Numbered from the stretch's first letter, positions 10,400 to 22,844 are shown. The stretch is DNA of 64,000 nucleotides from Ceratotherium simum simum (GCF_000283155.1 NW_004454282.1:380783-444782); one strand, 5' to 3'. Numbers and translations are program-made. The notes: generated by a model not told the origin, from the sequence alone.

Positions 10400-13025
10400 T
10401 ATACCCAGGCTCTGCCAAGGGAGCTTGTAGGAGTGGCGTTCATTTCCATCAACTTAAGGCGGATTTGCAGTTTCTTTTGAAAGGCAAAGGCAACCTCCTG
10501 GTCTCCTTCCCGGACCCAGACATCAGCGAGACGAGCGCCAGGCACCCCGCAGACTCCTACCCGCTCGCTATCCTTCTGGAACGGAGAGCTCAAAACCTGC
10601 GTGCATTTCCTCTCTTTGTGCTTCGTGTATATATTTTATTATTTATGAAAGATGTGGAGGTGAGGGTGGGAGGACGTGGGTTCCTGAATCTCTCTGAACC
10701 AGTCAGGGAGTCTGATGCATGAAAACATTTTGAAGCACAGCGGAGCCCCTGCCAGGAGGCTGCTTCGCGCGACGGGAAGCTGAAGAGCTTGGTTGCTGGC
10801 CGGGGTCTCCAGATTTGGAGCGAAAAGGCTTGCGGAGGTAGTGTACGGCGAATCAGTGTGACTGATCACTTTGGGTGGGTGGTCTGCGTGGAGAGGGGTG
10901 GTGGATCTTGGGGTGTGTTGGAGGTTGGTTTGCTCGTGGGAGGAATGCTTGTGGAACTTTTTCTGGTTCTCCTACTGGAATCAACATAGGGGCGGGGACA
11001 TGTTTGTCAGAATAACGGTCTTTTGATTGCATGGGAAGCTCCTGCAGTTTATTGTGATGGGAATTGGGTATTTCAAGGAATAATTCCATATAACTGATGT
11101 GTGTTAACACAATAATAATTTGAAATGAGCTTTTATTTTTGTATTTTGAGGTTTATGGTTTATGTCCTTTAGGAAGTGGGGTAGAAGCATAAAGACTGTA
11201 GATTTCCGTGCAGGCAGGTCCGTGCAGGATTATTTCCAGTCGGGCTGATTAGCAAGTTTATCTCTGTTTCTATCCAAGTGAGTGAAGAAAGAACATTGTG
11301 TCATGGAGGCAGACACCTTGAGGTGATTTTTGTGGCATTCATGAGAAAATTCATATTTCACCCATAACTTTATTCTTGCTATCTTCATCTTGATTTCATT
11401 CAAGACTTATGTGAATCTCCACAGTGGGTCCTGGGAGTATAAGACTGCTAAGGATCAAAAATACATTCCATGAGAATATTATTTTTGCCACCTTATAAAA
11501 TGCGATTGATTTTTTTCGTTTGTTTGTTTAAACTGACTTCAAGTGCCCTGGGTTGATGAGGAGGGGTCATGGTGATAAACCTCATTATTTTTCAGACTGG
11601 ACTCTGTCAGGTTGCTGGCAAGCACGGAAACACTGATCTTTTTAAATTAGAGGCTAAGACCTTAAGAGAAGTGACCTGTTGTTTAAGGGTGTACGTCTAA
11701 GCCATGTGGAAATTTCAACAGAGGCAGATTTTATTTGCAGCCTTTGTAAAAACACTTTCAAGTTCCTTTAACTTGGGGGACTTTTTTCTCCTTGAGTCAG
11801 TTCAGCACCTTTCCATAGTCATTTCATATTGCTGGGTCATTAAGAGTGAATAGAGAACAAGCCTTTCAAATAACGTTGGATTTTTTGTCATTTACTTATT
11901 TTACCTAGTTCTCTCTCTCCTTTTTATTCAGAAGTAGGTCTTCTAATTTTTTCCCCTCTAAGCACTAAACCTTTTAGCTAGAATTTTTCTTTTGAAAGGT
12001 ACGTAGGACATCTGCTATTTCAATTTAGGTCTTATAAAAAAAGGTAAACCTGGATAATTAAGCTTCTTAGCAGAAAACTCCCTTTTATAGTTCTGACTTT
12101 TCTGCCACGTTTGTCTGATATTGGTTTTAACTTGTTGGATTCTTCTTTGTTATATTTGAAGACATAAATATAATATACGTAAGTTTCAATCTCTCTTTTT
12201 ATCTAAAGATTTTAATCTGTGGTGAAAACATGCTTTTATATGATTTTAATTGAACTAATCTGTCTCATATGGTAAACTAGGCGATGTCTGTACACACAGA
12301 TTTGGAAAGTTTTGTTGTTTTCATTTTCCATAACACAGTGTTTTAAGTCTGGTGAAGGAGACCAGATTTATTACCTAGACTTATTGGTCTTCATATTTTT
12401 TGGATTATGGATTATTATACTCTTAGAAGGAAATTTGACCATACATCACTAAAATTTATTTATAAATTATACACATATACTGTTATGTTGATATACTACT
12501 TACATTATAAACATACACCGAGAGAAACTAAAGGATAAATAAGCAAAAATTATGAAACGGAAGTTCTAATATTGTTTTTTTGTATTCCGGTGGATTGTTT
12601 TGCACAGCCCCTAGGGTATACCCCCCACTTTGGAGATCACTGATGGTTTGGGGTTTTTTACCTTTCTCTCCTCGTCTCTGGCTCTGCCATTCATCATTTC
12701 TGATGCTGTAGCCAGTTGCAAAACGGCTGGAAATCTGTGTCTCCTGTAACAGATGAGTTAAGAGCGCTTGTTTCCCTGTCATGGACTCTTATGTGGATGG
12801 AATGAGGCATAAGAGATGAATATGATCTAGGGGTCATCCTAGATCTCCCAAATTGGATATAGAGATGAAAAAAAATGAAGTTTTAATTTAAAGACTAAAG
12901 TTCCAGTGGTCAGAAAGTGAGGAAACCAAGGAGTAAATGAGTGAGGAAAGGAATGACACTTTCTGTGTTGCACTCTTGTGTGGTGAGTAGAAAGGTCATA
13001 TTACCCGGGAGCATATTATCCTGGA
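10400..13025. other. Gene-free interval right of the CpG island
   Basis: Likely proximal first-intron sequence if the island promoter fires rightward. It is unique-looking, GC-moderate to about 11,000 and AT-rich after that, with no recognised exon. A diverged segment at 12,350-12,660 ends like a hAT element (TTTGGAGATCACTG) but is too weak to call separately. Confidence 0.45.
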
Positions 13026-13029
13026 CCTA

Positions 13030-13200
13030 AATGTGGCCCTACCACTTATTACATTCATGATATTGGACAAGATATTTCCATACCTTTTGTGAGCCTTAGT
13101 TTCCTTAGCTATACGATTGGGATTCCATCTATTCCAAGGCATCATGGTAGGGATTAAACATGAGAGTACAGGTATAGAGCTTGGCTATAATTAGATTGGG
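13030..13200 (+). mobile_element. MIR SINE
   Basis: Partial MIR core in sense orientation: TACCACTTATTACATTCATG, then GTGAGCCTTAGTTTCCTTAG and the matching downstream region TAGGGATTAAACATGAGAGT. An old tRNA-derived SINE with no function visible. Confidence 0.7.
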
Positions 13201-13289
13201 TAGGTTGACATTAATAACAAATGAATCCAAAAAGTATATTCCCTCAGATGTGAAATAAATTTATTTTTCATTCATGTAAAGTCCCAAAA

Positions 13290-13650
13290 TGGGTGATCCT
13301 GGTAGCACTCCTCCTAGGTGTGACTCAAAGACACAGCCTTCATCCATTCTGTGCCCCGCCACGCTCAGGGGCATGCTTAGCAGGGTCACCATGCTCATCT
13401 GCATCAAGCCATTGGAAGGAGAATGACTTGCAGGATGTTAATTACCCAGACCTGGAAGTCACACATGTCACTTCTGCTTTCATTCCATTGGCCAGAACTC
13501 AGTTATATGTGGGTGTATCTTACTCTAAGGGAGGCTGGGAAATGGTGTCTAGGTGTGTTTCCAGGAAGGAGAAGAAACGCTTTGGGGAACAGCCAGCATT
13601 CTCTGACATTCTATTACTATGTGTGATATTTCCTCCGTGTTCAATAAATG
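13290..13650. repeat. Old interspersed repeat, copy 1, family not assigned
   Basis: It shares a stretch with the segment at 15,130-15,550 in this window: CATTCCATTGGCCAGAACTC followed by GGGAGGCTGGGAAATGGTGT and a purine-rich GGAAGGAGAAGAAACGC tail. The two are clearly homologous but diverged. I recognise the phrase set as a common mammalian interspersed repeat but cannot name it reliably. The 164-residue plus-strand frame at 13,293-13,787 is produced by this repeat. Confidence 0.6.
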
Positions 13651-13724
13651 TTACTTCCCTTTCCTTCCCTCAACCCCTCGTTTTCCTAGCAGAAAAACGG
13701 AGACAGATATGGGAGAGAAAAAAA

Positions 13725-13975
13725 AAAAAAAAATTAGAAGCAGCTAATACATACACAGTGCTTACTATTTTTGAGATACTTTTCTAAGCACTTTGCTCTC
13801 CTAGATAGGTATTATTATTATCTCTATTGTATAGATGAGAAAAACTAGGCAAAGAGAAATTAAGTCATTTGCTCCACATAGCCAGTAAGTGGCAGAGCTG
13901 GGATTTGAACCAAGGTTTCTGGCTCTAGAGTTGATTTTGTTAACAGCTTCACTATACGGTACTACTTTTTTGTTC
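13725..13975 (-). mobile_element. MIR SINE
   Basis: Reverse-orientation MIR: AGCACTTTGCTCTCCTAGAT, GTATTATTATTATCTCTATT, AAGTGGCAGAGCTGGGATTT and GAACCAAGGTTTCTGGCTCT match the consensus order. An A-rich run (AAAAAAAAAAAAAAA) borders its left side. Confidence 0.85.
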
Positions 13976-13979
13976 TTGC

Positions 13980-15115
13980 CTTAATACTTTTCTTATTATA
14001 GCCATTGGACTACCTTTTCTTTTTGTCTATATAAAAAGTTGGAGGAGAATTAAAAATCCTAAAGAAGAAAAAAGATTGCATTTAATCTAAAATATACTGG
14101 AGTAGAATTAGATATGATATAGTTTTATCTTGAGTACCTACCAGGATTAGGAGTAAATATGTAAAGTAAGATCCCCTACTACAATGCCTTTTCACTTCTG
14201 ATAAAATTGTCAGGGTCTGTGCCCTGAATTATAACCTTTCTCTTAAGCTTTCTTTGTGGGAATACTGGGCTACCATTTTCATGCTGCAGTATGTGAAGAT
14301 AAATTCCTGTTCACTTCCCAACCTAACCAAATATCCTTTCTGGTAAGTTCTCTCTGGTAATATTCTCTCCTAACCTTCCTTTTGATCGAAGGCATTGCTC
14401 TTCATCAACACCCCCACCTCCCAAGAAAGAAAACTCTCCTTTTGTTCTCTCAGCTTTGCAAAACTTTTTCAGTATTTTCTGCATGACTAAAGGGACCTCT
14501 GTCTACCATCCTAGTATCCTCTAAAAGAAAATGATCCCTCTTGCTCTTCTCTTCCTGTTGTCTTGTCCAACTTGTATTAGAGAATCTGCTTCATCTCACC
14601 TTTCCTATGTATTTGTCTTTTACAAAAATTCCTATTATAGTTTTAGTTCCCAGTGGCCTCAGTGGACATGTGAGGTGGTCAATAACGAGAGTGTAGTTTT
14701 TGCCAAGACACTTTGTGTTCCAACATTACAGAGTCATTTTTCTTCTTTTTTCAGTATGTATTTTTGGCATCTTCACAATTAATTAATGACACATATCTTC
14801 TCATGTAGGTAGGCAGATATACTGTATACTTAGCAGTCACCTCCTTTTCAAAAGCCCCTGTTCATTTCCTCCTCACTTTCCCTGAACCACTTGTCCTAAG
14901 AAATCTGCTTTATCTTTTTCTAAATTCCCCTCCCTTCCAATTTTCCTCAAATCCGTGCGATTTGTATATATGTATACATATGTGTGTGTGTCTGTGTTTT
15001 CAAGCCCCTTCTTATGATTTACTGGGTTAGAGGGACAGAGAGGTTTAAACTAGCTTATTTTCATGTTATCAGACTCCCAGTGAGCTGAGTCCCCCAGGGC
15101 CTTGTGAAGAGCTGA
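13980..15115. other. Gene-free interval
   Basis: AT/pyrimidine-rich sequence with no gene recognised. The 83-residue plus-strand frame at 14,531-14,782 has no family resemblance I can identify. Confidence 0.4.
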
Positions 15116-15119
15116 CTTT

Positions 15120-15560
15120 AGGTGCTGTAACAAATAAACTCTAAATTTTCAGTGACTTAAAACAACTTTTTACTTCTCGTTCATGTGGAGGAGTTCCATG
15201 CTTACGGCATAGTTCCTGACTGAGTGGCTTTCCATGGGGTCATTCGAGGAATCAGGTTCCTTATCCTCTTGTGTCTTTGTCCTCTCCTAAATCCCCAGAA
15301 TCCTCCTTGTTCACACAAGTTATATGAGGTGTGAGGAGAGAAATGTCCTGGCAAGTTTCACAGGAGGTTGTTATAGGCGCAGCCTGGGAGTGGTTGTCAT
15401 GGCTTCCACCCACATTCTATTGAGCAGAACTTAGTTACTTGGCCATTTCTCTCTGTGAGGGAAGCTGAGAAATGGAGTCACACTGAGTGCCCAGGAGGAA
15501 AGGAAAATAGGTTTGGTGAATAACTAGCCAGGCTCTGTCTCAGATTTTCAATGAATAAAT
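15120..15560. repeat. Old interspersed repeat, copy 2, family not assigned
   Basis: It begins GGTGCTGTAACAAATAAACT with CAGTGACTTAAAACAAC and ends with CATTCTATTGAGCAGAACTT, GAAGCTGAGAAATGGAGTC and a purine-rich stretch. The second half aligns with 13,470-13,620. Together the copies give roughly 440 bases of an old element. Confidence 0.6.
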
Positions 15561-15689
15561 GTGAAATTACAGCTAATTCCTCCATTTCCCTCTCTCTATG
15601 TGTGCACAAAGGATATTGGTTATTTGCCTGATAAATATCTATTCTCTTTCTTGTTTTTGCCGTTGGCCTCTGTTACTATCCCATTTGTT

Positions 15690-16206
15690 TTTGTTTGTTT
15701 TAAGACTATTTTTTAAGAGCAGTTTTAGGTTTACAACAAAATTAAGAGGGAGGTACAGAGATTTCCCATATACCCCCTGCCCCCACACGTCTATAGCCTC
15801 CCCCATTATCAACATCACTCACCGAGTGGTACATTTTTTACCAAGGATGAACCTACATTGACACATCATAATCACCCAAAGTTCATAGTTTACCTTAGGG
15901 TTCACTCTTGGTGTTGTACATTGTATGGGTTTGGACAAATGTATAATGACATATATCCATCATTATGATATCATACAGAGTATTTTCACTGCTGTAAAAC
16001 TCCTCTGTGCTCTGCCTATTCATCTCTCCCTCCCTTCTTTCCCACCTGGAAAACACTGATCTCCATTGTCTCCATAGTTTTGCCCTTTTCAGAATGTCGT
16101 ATAGTTGGAATCGTATGGTATGTAGCCTTTTCAGATAGTCCTCTTTGCCTTAGTAGTATACATTTAAGATCTTCCAAGTCTTTTCATGGCTTGATAGCTC
16201 ATTTCT
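15690..16206 (-). mobile_element. Older L1 3' end, left part (host of the nested L1)
   Basis: Minus-strand L1 3' UTR: AGCAGTTTTAGGTTTACAAC, AGATTTCCCATATACCCCCT and ATAGTTGGAATCGTATGGTA are L1M 3'-end phrases. It breaks at GATAGCTCATTTCTTTTT and resumes at about 22,729 with TAGCTCATTTATTTTTAGTG, so the 6.5 kb between is a later insertion. The first half also contains the T-rich start of the element. Confidence 0.8.
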
Positions 16207-16439
16207 TTTTTTTCTTTTAATTGGGGTAACATTGGTTTAGAATATTATATAAATTTCAAGTGTACATCATTATATTTTGACTTCTCTATAGACTACATCA
16301 TATTCAACACCAAAAGTCTAGTTTCCATCCATCACCCTACAAGTGTTTCTCTTTACCCCTTTCTCCTTCCGCTCCCCCCTTCTCTTCTAGTAACCACCAA
16401 TCTGTTCTCTGTATCTATGTGTTTGTTTTGTTTTTTATT

Positions 16440-19400
16440 CTATCTTCCACATATGAGTGAAATCATATGATATTTGTCTTTCTCTGCCTGACTTATTTCG
16501 CTTAGCATAATCCTCTCAAAGTCCATCCATGTTGTTGCAAACGGCAAGATTTCATCTTTTTTTATGACTGAAGAGTATTCTATTGTGTATATATACCACA
16601 TTTTCTTTATCCATTCATTCATTGATGGGCTCTTAGGTTGTTTCCAAGTTTTGGGTATTGTAAATAATGCTACAGTGAACAGAGGGGTGCATATATCTTT
16701 TCAAATTAGTGTTTTCATATTCTTTGGATAGATAACCAGAAGTGGAATGCCTGGATCATATAGTGGTTCTGTTTTTAATTTTTTGAGAAATCTCCATACT
16801 GTTTTCCATAGTTGCTGCACCAATTTACATTCCCACCAGCAGTGTACGAGGGTTCCCTTTTCTGCACATCCTCTCCAACACTCATTATTTCTTGTCTTTT
16901 TAATAAGAGCCATTCTGACAGGTGTGAGGTGATATCTCATTGTGGTTTTGATTTGCATTTCCCTAATAATTAGTGATATTGAACATTTTTTCACATGCTT
17001 GTTGGCCATCTGTATATCTTCTTTGCAAAAATGTTCAGATCCTCTGTCCATTTTTTAATTGGGTTCTTTGTGTTTTTGTTGTTGAGTTGTATGAGTTCTT
17101 TGTATATTTTGGGTATTAACCCCTTATCAGATATATGATTTGCAAATATCTTCTCCTAATTGGTAGGTTGTCTTTTCATTTTGTTGATGGATTTCTTTGC
17201 TCTGCAGAAGCTTTTTAGTTTGATGTAGTCCCATTTGTTTATTTTTTCTTTTGTCTCTTTTGCCTAAGGAGACATATCCAAAACAGTATTGTTAAGACTA
17301 ATGTCAAAGAGCATACTGCCTTTGTTTTCTTCAAGGAATTTATGGTTTTAGGTCTTACATTCAAGTCATTAATCTCTTTTGAGTTAATTTTTGTGCATAG
17401 TGTAAGATAGTGGTCTGCTTTCGTTCTTTTGCATGTGGCTGTCCAATTTTCCAGCACCATTTATTGAAGAGACTTTCCATTCTCCATTGTATGTTCTTGG
17501 CTCCTTTGTCAAAAATTAGCTGTCCATAAATGTGTGGGTTTATTTCTGGGCTCTCAGTTCTGTTCCAGTGATCTGTGTATTTTTTTGTGCCAGTACCATG
17601 GTGTTTTGCTTACTATTGCTTTGTAGTATACTTTGAAATCAGAGAGTGTGATTCCTCCAGCTTTTTTTTTTTTTCTTGAAAGTGCTTTGGCTATTTGAGG
17701 TCTTTTGTTGTTCCATATAAGTTTTAGGATTCTTTATTCTATTTCTGTGAAAATGTCGTTGGAATTTTGATAGGGATTCTATTGAATCTGTAGATTGTTT
17801 TAGGTAATGTGGACATTTTAACTAAATTAATTCTTCCAATCCATGAGTGTGAAGTATCTTTCCATTTGTTTGTGTCTTCTTTGATTTCTTTCAACAATGT
17901 CTTATAGTTCTCAGTGTACAGGTCTTTCACCTCTTTGGTTAAATTTCTTCCTAGGTATTTTATTCTTTTTGTTGTGATTGTAAATAGGATTGTTTTCTTA
18001 ATTTCTCTTTCTGATAGTTTGTTGTTAGTGTACAGAAATGCAACTGATTTTTTATGTTGATTTTCTATCCTGCAACTTTAATATATTTGTTTATTTCTAA
18101 TAGTTTTTTGGTGGATTCATGAGGGTTTTCTGTATATAAAATCATGTAATCCACAAATAGTGCAAGTTATACTTCTTTCTTTCCAATTTGGTTCCCTTTA
18201 TTTCTTTTCTTGCCTAATTGCTCTGGTTAGGACTTCCAATACTATGTAGAATAAGAGTGGTGAGAATAGACATCCTTGTCTTGTTCCTGTTCTTAGAGAG
18301 ATAGCTTTCAGTTTTTCACCATTGAGTGTGATGTTAGCTATATGGCCTTTGTTATGTTGAAGTACTTTCCTTCTATATCCATTTTATTGAGAGTTTTTAC
18401 CATAAATGGAGGCTAAATCTTGTCAAATACTTTCTCTGTATCTATTGAGATGATAATATGATTTTTATTCTTCATTTTGTCATGTTGATTGATTTGTGGA
18501 TGTTGAACCATCCTTGCATCCCTGGTATAAATCCCACTTGATCATGGTGTATGATCCTTTTAATGTATTGTTGTATTCGATTTGCTAATATTTTGTTGAG
18601 AATTTTCGCATATCTATTCATCAGTGATATTGGCCTGTAATTTTCTTTTTCATATTGTCCTTGTCTGGTTTTGATATCAGGATAACGTTGGACTCTTAAA
18701 ATGAGTTAGGAAGCTTCCCCTACTCTTCAATTTTTTGGAAAAGTTTGAGAAGGATAGGTGTTAAATCTTTGAATGTTTTGAAGAATTCACCAGAGAGGCC
18801 ATCTGGTCCTGGACTTTATTTTTTGGGAGGTTTTTGATTACTGTGTCAATCTCTTTACTTGTGATTGGTCTATTCAGATTTTCTATTTCTTCTTACTTCA
18901 GTTTTGGGAGGTCGTATGAGTCTAAGAATTTACCCATTTCTTCTAGGTTATCCAATTTGTTGATGTATAGCTTTTCATAATATTCTCTTATAATCCTTTG
19001 TATTTCTGTTGTATCTTATGTAATTTCTCCTCTTTCATTTGTGATTTTATTTATTTGAGCCTTCTCTCTTTTTTTCTTAGTGAGTCTAGCTAAAGATTTG
19101 TACACTTTTATCTTTTCAGAGAATCAGCTCTTAGTTTCATTGATCTTTTCTGTTGTCTTTTTAGTCTCTGTGTTATTTATTTCTGCTCTCATTTTATTAT
19201 TTCCTTCCTCCCACTGACTTTGGGCTTTGTTTGTTCTTTTTTTCTAGTTCCTTTAGGTGTAATGTTAGATTATTTATTTAAGATTTTTCTTGTTTCTTGA
19301 TGTAGGCCTGTATTGCCATTAAATTCTTTCTTAGGGCTGGCCCCGTGGCTTAGCGGTTAAGTGTGTGCGCTCCACTGTTGGTGGCCCGGGTTCGGATCCT

Positions 19401-20450
19401 GGGCGCACACCGATGCACCGCTTCTCCGGCCATGCTGAGGCCACGTCCCACATACAGCAACTAGAAGGATGTGCAACTATGACATACAGCTATCTACTGG
19501 GGCTTTGGGGAAAAAAGGAGGAGGATTGGCAATAGATGTTAGCTCAGAGCAGGTCTTCCTCAGCAAAAAGAGGAGGATTAGCATGGATGTTAGCTCAGGG
19601 CTGATCTTCCTCACAAAAATAAAAAAAAATAAATAAATTTCTTTCTTAGTACTACTTTTGCTGTGTCCCATAGATTCTGGTATGTTGTGTTTTCATTTTC
19701 ATTTTTCTCCAGCTATTTTTTGATTTCTTTTTTGAATTCTTCATTGATCCAGTAGTTGTTCAGTAGCATGTTGTTCAGTCTCCACATATTGTGACTTTTT
19801 CAGCTTTCTTCTTGATTTTTGGTTTCATACTGCTGTGGTCAGAAAAGATGCTTGATATGATTTCAGTCTTCTTAAATATATTGAGACTTGTTTTATTTCC
19901 CAGCATATGGTCTATCCTTGAGTATGTTCCATGTGTACTTGATAAGAATGTCTATTCTGTTGCTTTTGGATGGAATTTTCTATATATATTTATTAAGTCC
20001 ATCTGGTCTAATGTTTCTAACATTTAAGGCTGATCTTTCCTTGTTGATTTTCTGTCTGGATGGTTTATCCATTGATGTTAGTGGAGTATTACAGTCCCCT
20101 ACTATTATTGTGTTGCTGTCAATATCTCCCTTTAGGTTTGTTAATAATTGCTTTTTATTTTTGTTGCTCTTATGTTAGGTACATATAAATTAAAAAATAT
20201 GTCTTCTTGATGGATTGTTCCCTGTATAATTATATAATGTACATCTTTGTCTCCTGTTATCTTTTTCGGCTTGAAGTCTATTTTGTCTGGTATGAGTATG
20301 GCTATACCCATTTTCTTTTGGTTGCCATTTACTTGGAGTATCATCTTCCATCCCTACTCTTTGAACCTGTGTTTGTCTTGAGAGCTGAGATCGGTCTCCT
20401 GGAGGCAGCATATTGTTAGGTCTTTTTTTTTTTTTTTTTAAATCCATCTA
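16440..20450 (-). pseudogene. Decayed L1 ORF2 (endonuclease / reverse transcriptase)
   Basis: The protein would nick DNA and reverse-transcribe L1 RNA. On the minus strand the endonuclease start is visible near 20,340-20,150 (GIAILIPDKIDFKPKKITGD). The C-terminal domain is visible at 17,051-16,701: [20 protein letters not shown], then [20 protein letters not shown], which holds the conserved Cys-His cluster. The last coding remnant at 16,622-16,440 contains MLSEISQAEKDKYHMISLIC. The frame is broken into many fragments by stops and indels, and by the ERE at 19,334-19,634. Confidence 0.88.
19334..19634 (+). mobile_element. ERE SINE, long form, inside L1 ORF2
   Basis: Head GGCTGGCCCCGTGGCTTAGC, B box GGTTCGGATCC, CAACTAGAAGGATGTGCAAC, GGGGCTTTGGGG, then two tail modules (CTTCCTCAGCAAAAAGAGGA and a second GCTGATCTTCCTCAC) and an A-rich end. 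AAATTCTTTCTTA (19,321-19,333) is repeated as AAATTTCTTTCTTA after the element. Its orientation is opposite to the host L1. It inserted after the L1. Confidence 0.95.
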
Positions 20451-20899
20451 GCCACTCTGTGTCTTTTGATTGGTTAATTCAATCCATTTACATTTAGAGT
20501 GATTATTGATGTATGAGGGCTTAATATTGCCATTTTATCTTTTGTTTTATGGTTGTTCTGTGTTTCCATTGTTCTTTTTTTGTGTCTGTGTTTCTGTCTG
20601 CAATTTCAGTTTTGTCATTTTCTGTGATGTTTTTCTCAGTTTCCTCTTGTTTTATGTTTTGTGTCTCCTCTGAATTTTTGTTTTGTGGTTACCATGAGGT
20701 TTGTATAAAAGATTTCATAGATAAAGTAGTCCTTTTTCTGCTGATTCCATCTTATCTTCATTTTCCTATGCAAATTCTGCCCTCATCCTCTTCCTTTTCT
20801 GTGTTCTTGTTGTCACAAATTATTCCTTTTTATATTGTGAGTTTATTACCAAATTGAAGTGGTTATAGTTATTTTTAATGCTTCTTTTTTCTTTAACCT

Positions 20900-21860
20900 T
20901 TATGTTATAGTTAAATGTTTACTAACGTATTCTGATATAGCAATGCAATTTTCTAATTCTATCTATTTATCACCTTGCTCAATGTTTCATATACCTCTGC
21001 CTTTTGTTTCAAGTAGGAGAGCTCTTTTCAGCATTTCTTGTAAGGCAGGTCTAGTGGCGATGTACTCCCTCAGCTTGTTTGTCTGGGAAAGCCTTTATTT
21101 CTCCTCCATATCTGAAGGACAGATTTGCTGGATAGAGCATTCTTGCCTGACAGTTTTTATCTTTCTATATCTTGAATATGTCATTCCATTCTCTCCTTGC
21201 CTGTAGAGTTTCTACTGAGAAATCTGCTGATAGCCTAATGGAAATTCCGTTGTAGATTATCTTTTTTCTCCTGGCTACCTTTAATATTCTTCTTTGTCAT
21301 TGACTTTTGACAGTTTTATTATCATGTGTCTTGGAGAAGGTCTTTTAGCATTGAGATAATTGGGTATTCTGTTAGCTTCATGGATTCATATATCCAGTGC
21401 CTTCTGCAGGTTTGGGAAGTTCTTAGCTATTATTTCTTTAAATAAGCTCTCTGCACCCCTCGCTGTATTCTTCTCGGGGATACCTCTTATCCTTATGTTG
21501 TCCTTTCTAATGGAGTCAGATAATTCTCATGGAATTTCTACATTTTTAAAAATATCTTTGTTCTCTCTTCTCTTCTACCTGTGTCATTTCTAGATTTCTA
21601 ACTTCAAGCTTGCTGATTCTCTCTCCCATATGCTCTGCTTTATTTGCAATGCTTTATAATGCTTTCCTTTTCTCATTTATTGAGTTCTTCAGCTCCATAA
21701 TTTGTTTGGTCTTTTTTAGAGTTTCAGTCTCTTTGGTAAAGTAGTCCTTCGGTTCATTGATTTTATTCCTGAGCTCATTAAACTGCCTTTATAAGTTTTC
21801 TTGTAGTTCATTGAGTTTCTTCATCTGAGCTGTTTTGAATTAGTAAACAGTTACGTGACA
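20900..21860 (-). pseudogene. Decayed L1 ORF1 (RNA-binding coiled-coil protein)
   Basis: The minus-strand translation between 21,850 and 21,600 shows a Lys/Glu/Asn-rich coiled-coil pattern (phrases like FNELRNKI, ETETLKKT, ELKNSINEK) expected of the L1 ORF1 trimerisation domain. Several stops break the frame. Further 5' lies the 5' UTR. Confidence 0.65.
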
Positions 21861-22129
21861 CTTTTCCATGACTTTAAGTTTAGTTTCTGGAGAACTGTTA
21901 TTTTCTTTTTGTCATGTGTATTACTATGGCTTTCCATGGAGGTTACTGAATTATTCCTTTGCTGGCACATTTGTCTTGGTGAACACTTTTCTTATTTAGG
22001 TATAGCTTTGTTTGATTCAAACTTTTCAACTGATTATAGATTAGAGGCCTTTCTTTTGTTTCTCTGTAGGAGTGCTATAGCACTGGTTTTTGGTTTCTCT
22101 TACTTAAGCTGCCTCTGGCTATATATTTG

Positions 22130-22728
22130 AAGATTAGTACTTTCCACCCTCCCCGCCTCTAATAGGGGTGTCATCAGTACTCTTGTCATGGCTGCCTGCA
22201 GCCCTGGGAATCACTGATGTCCTGCTGTTGCCAGTGTCACTGTGGTTGCTGGCTTTGCCTCTCAGCTTATAGGGATGGCTGATACCTCCACTGTGTCTGG
22301 GATCACCTGGGTCAGAAGCTCCACTCCTGTGGCAGTGGGAGGGGGAGGGTAGAGAGGGAGCTGGGATCGCGGGGCTCCACCTCCGCTGCTGCTTTGCTTC
22401 CTGTGGCTACAGGTGTCATTGCAGCTGGGAAGCTGGAGTTGCATGCATACCTCTGCTGCTGCCCAGTGGTTTCTCTGGGGCTGGGGATAGCTGGCTCAGC
22501 CACTGCTGCCCAGGTGGCCAGGATCCTGGGTGCCACCTCTGTTGTTCCCCTAGTTAGCCTCCTCTGTGTGCTCCAGTCCACCATCATATGTACTGATGTG
22601 TGGATCTCTCCAGTGACCTGATGTTTTGGGCATCGTAGCCTTTGTTGGGTTATGAACATTTTACTTGCTGTAGATTAAAGGGGAGAGACAAAGGGATCCT
22701 CTCTTGCTACCATGATGATGATGTCTTG
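22130..22728 (-). promoter_or_regulatory. L1 5' UTR / internal promoter region
   Basis: A locally GC-rich 600 bp block with the element's 5' terminus near GACATCATCATCATGGTAGC on the minus strand. In L1 elements this region carries the RNA polymerase II internal promoter and, in some species, an antisense promoter. The frames at 22,262-22,659 are within it and are not genes. Activity is unknown. Confidence 0.6.
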
Positions 22729-22840
22729 TAGCTCATTTATTTTTAGTGCTGAATAAAATAGTTTATTGTCTGGTACTATCCCATTTTTAGTGCATATGAT
22801 CGGAGTGGAACTCCATTTCCTACTTAAGGATTTGAACCTG
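22729..22840 (-). mobile_element. Older L1 3' end, right part
   Basis: It continues the element seen at 15,690-16,206: TAGTGCTGAATAAAATAGTT and ATTGTCTGGTACTATCCCAT follow the same L1 3' UTR order. The two parts were separated by the later full-length L1. Confidence 0.7.
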
Positions 22841-22844
22841 CTTT

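Larger units (their letters stand above)
16208..22728 (-). mobile_element. Nearly full-length L1, inactivated, interrupted by an ERE
   Basis: A LINE-1 of about 6.2 kb without the nested SINE, read on the minus strand. It has a GC-rich 5' UTR (about 22,728-22,130), a decayed ORF1 (about 21,860-20,900), ORF2 (about 20,450-16,450) and a 3' UTR ending near 16,208. The flanking TAGCTCATTT is duplicated at about 16,195 and 22,729. It is littered with stops and frameshifts; the longest remaining ORF2 frame is 116 residues, so it cannot retrotranspose autonomously. The presence of a 5' end shows that it inserted nearly complete, which is uncommon for L1. Confidence 0.92.

Noticed and set aside
13293..13787. 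164-residue plus-strand open frame
   Set aside because: It covers an old interspersed repeat and ends in a poly(A)-encoded Lys run. No domain is seen.
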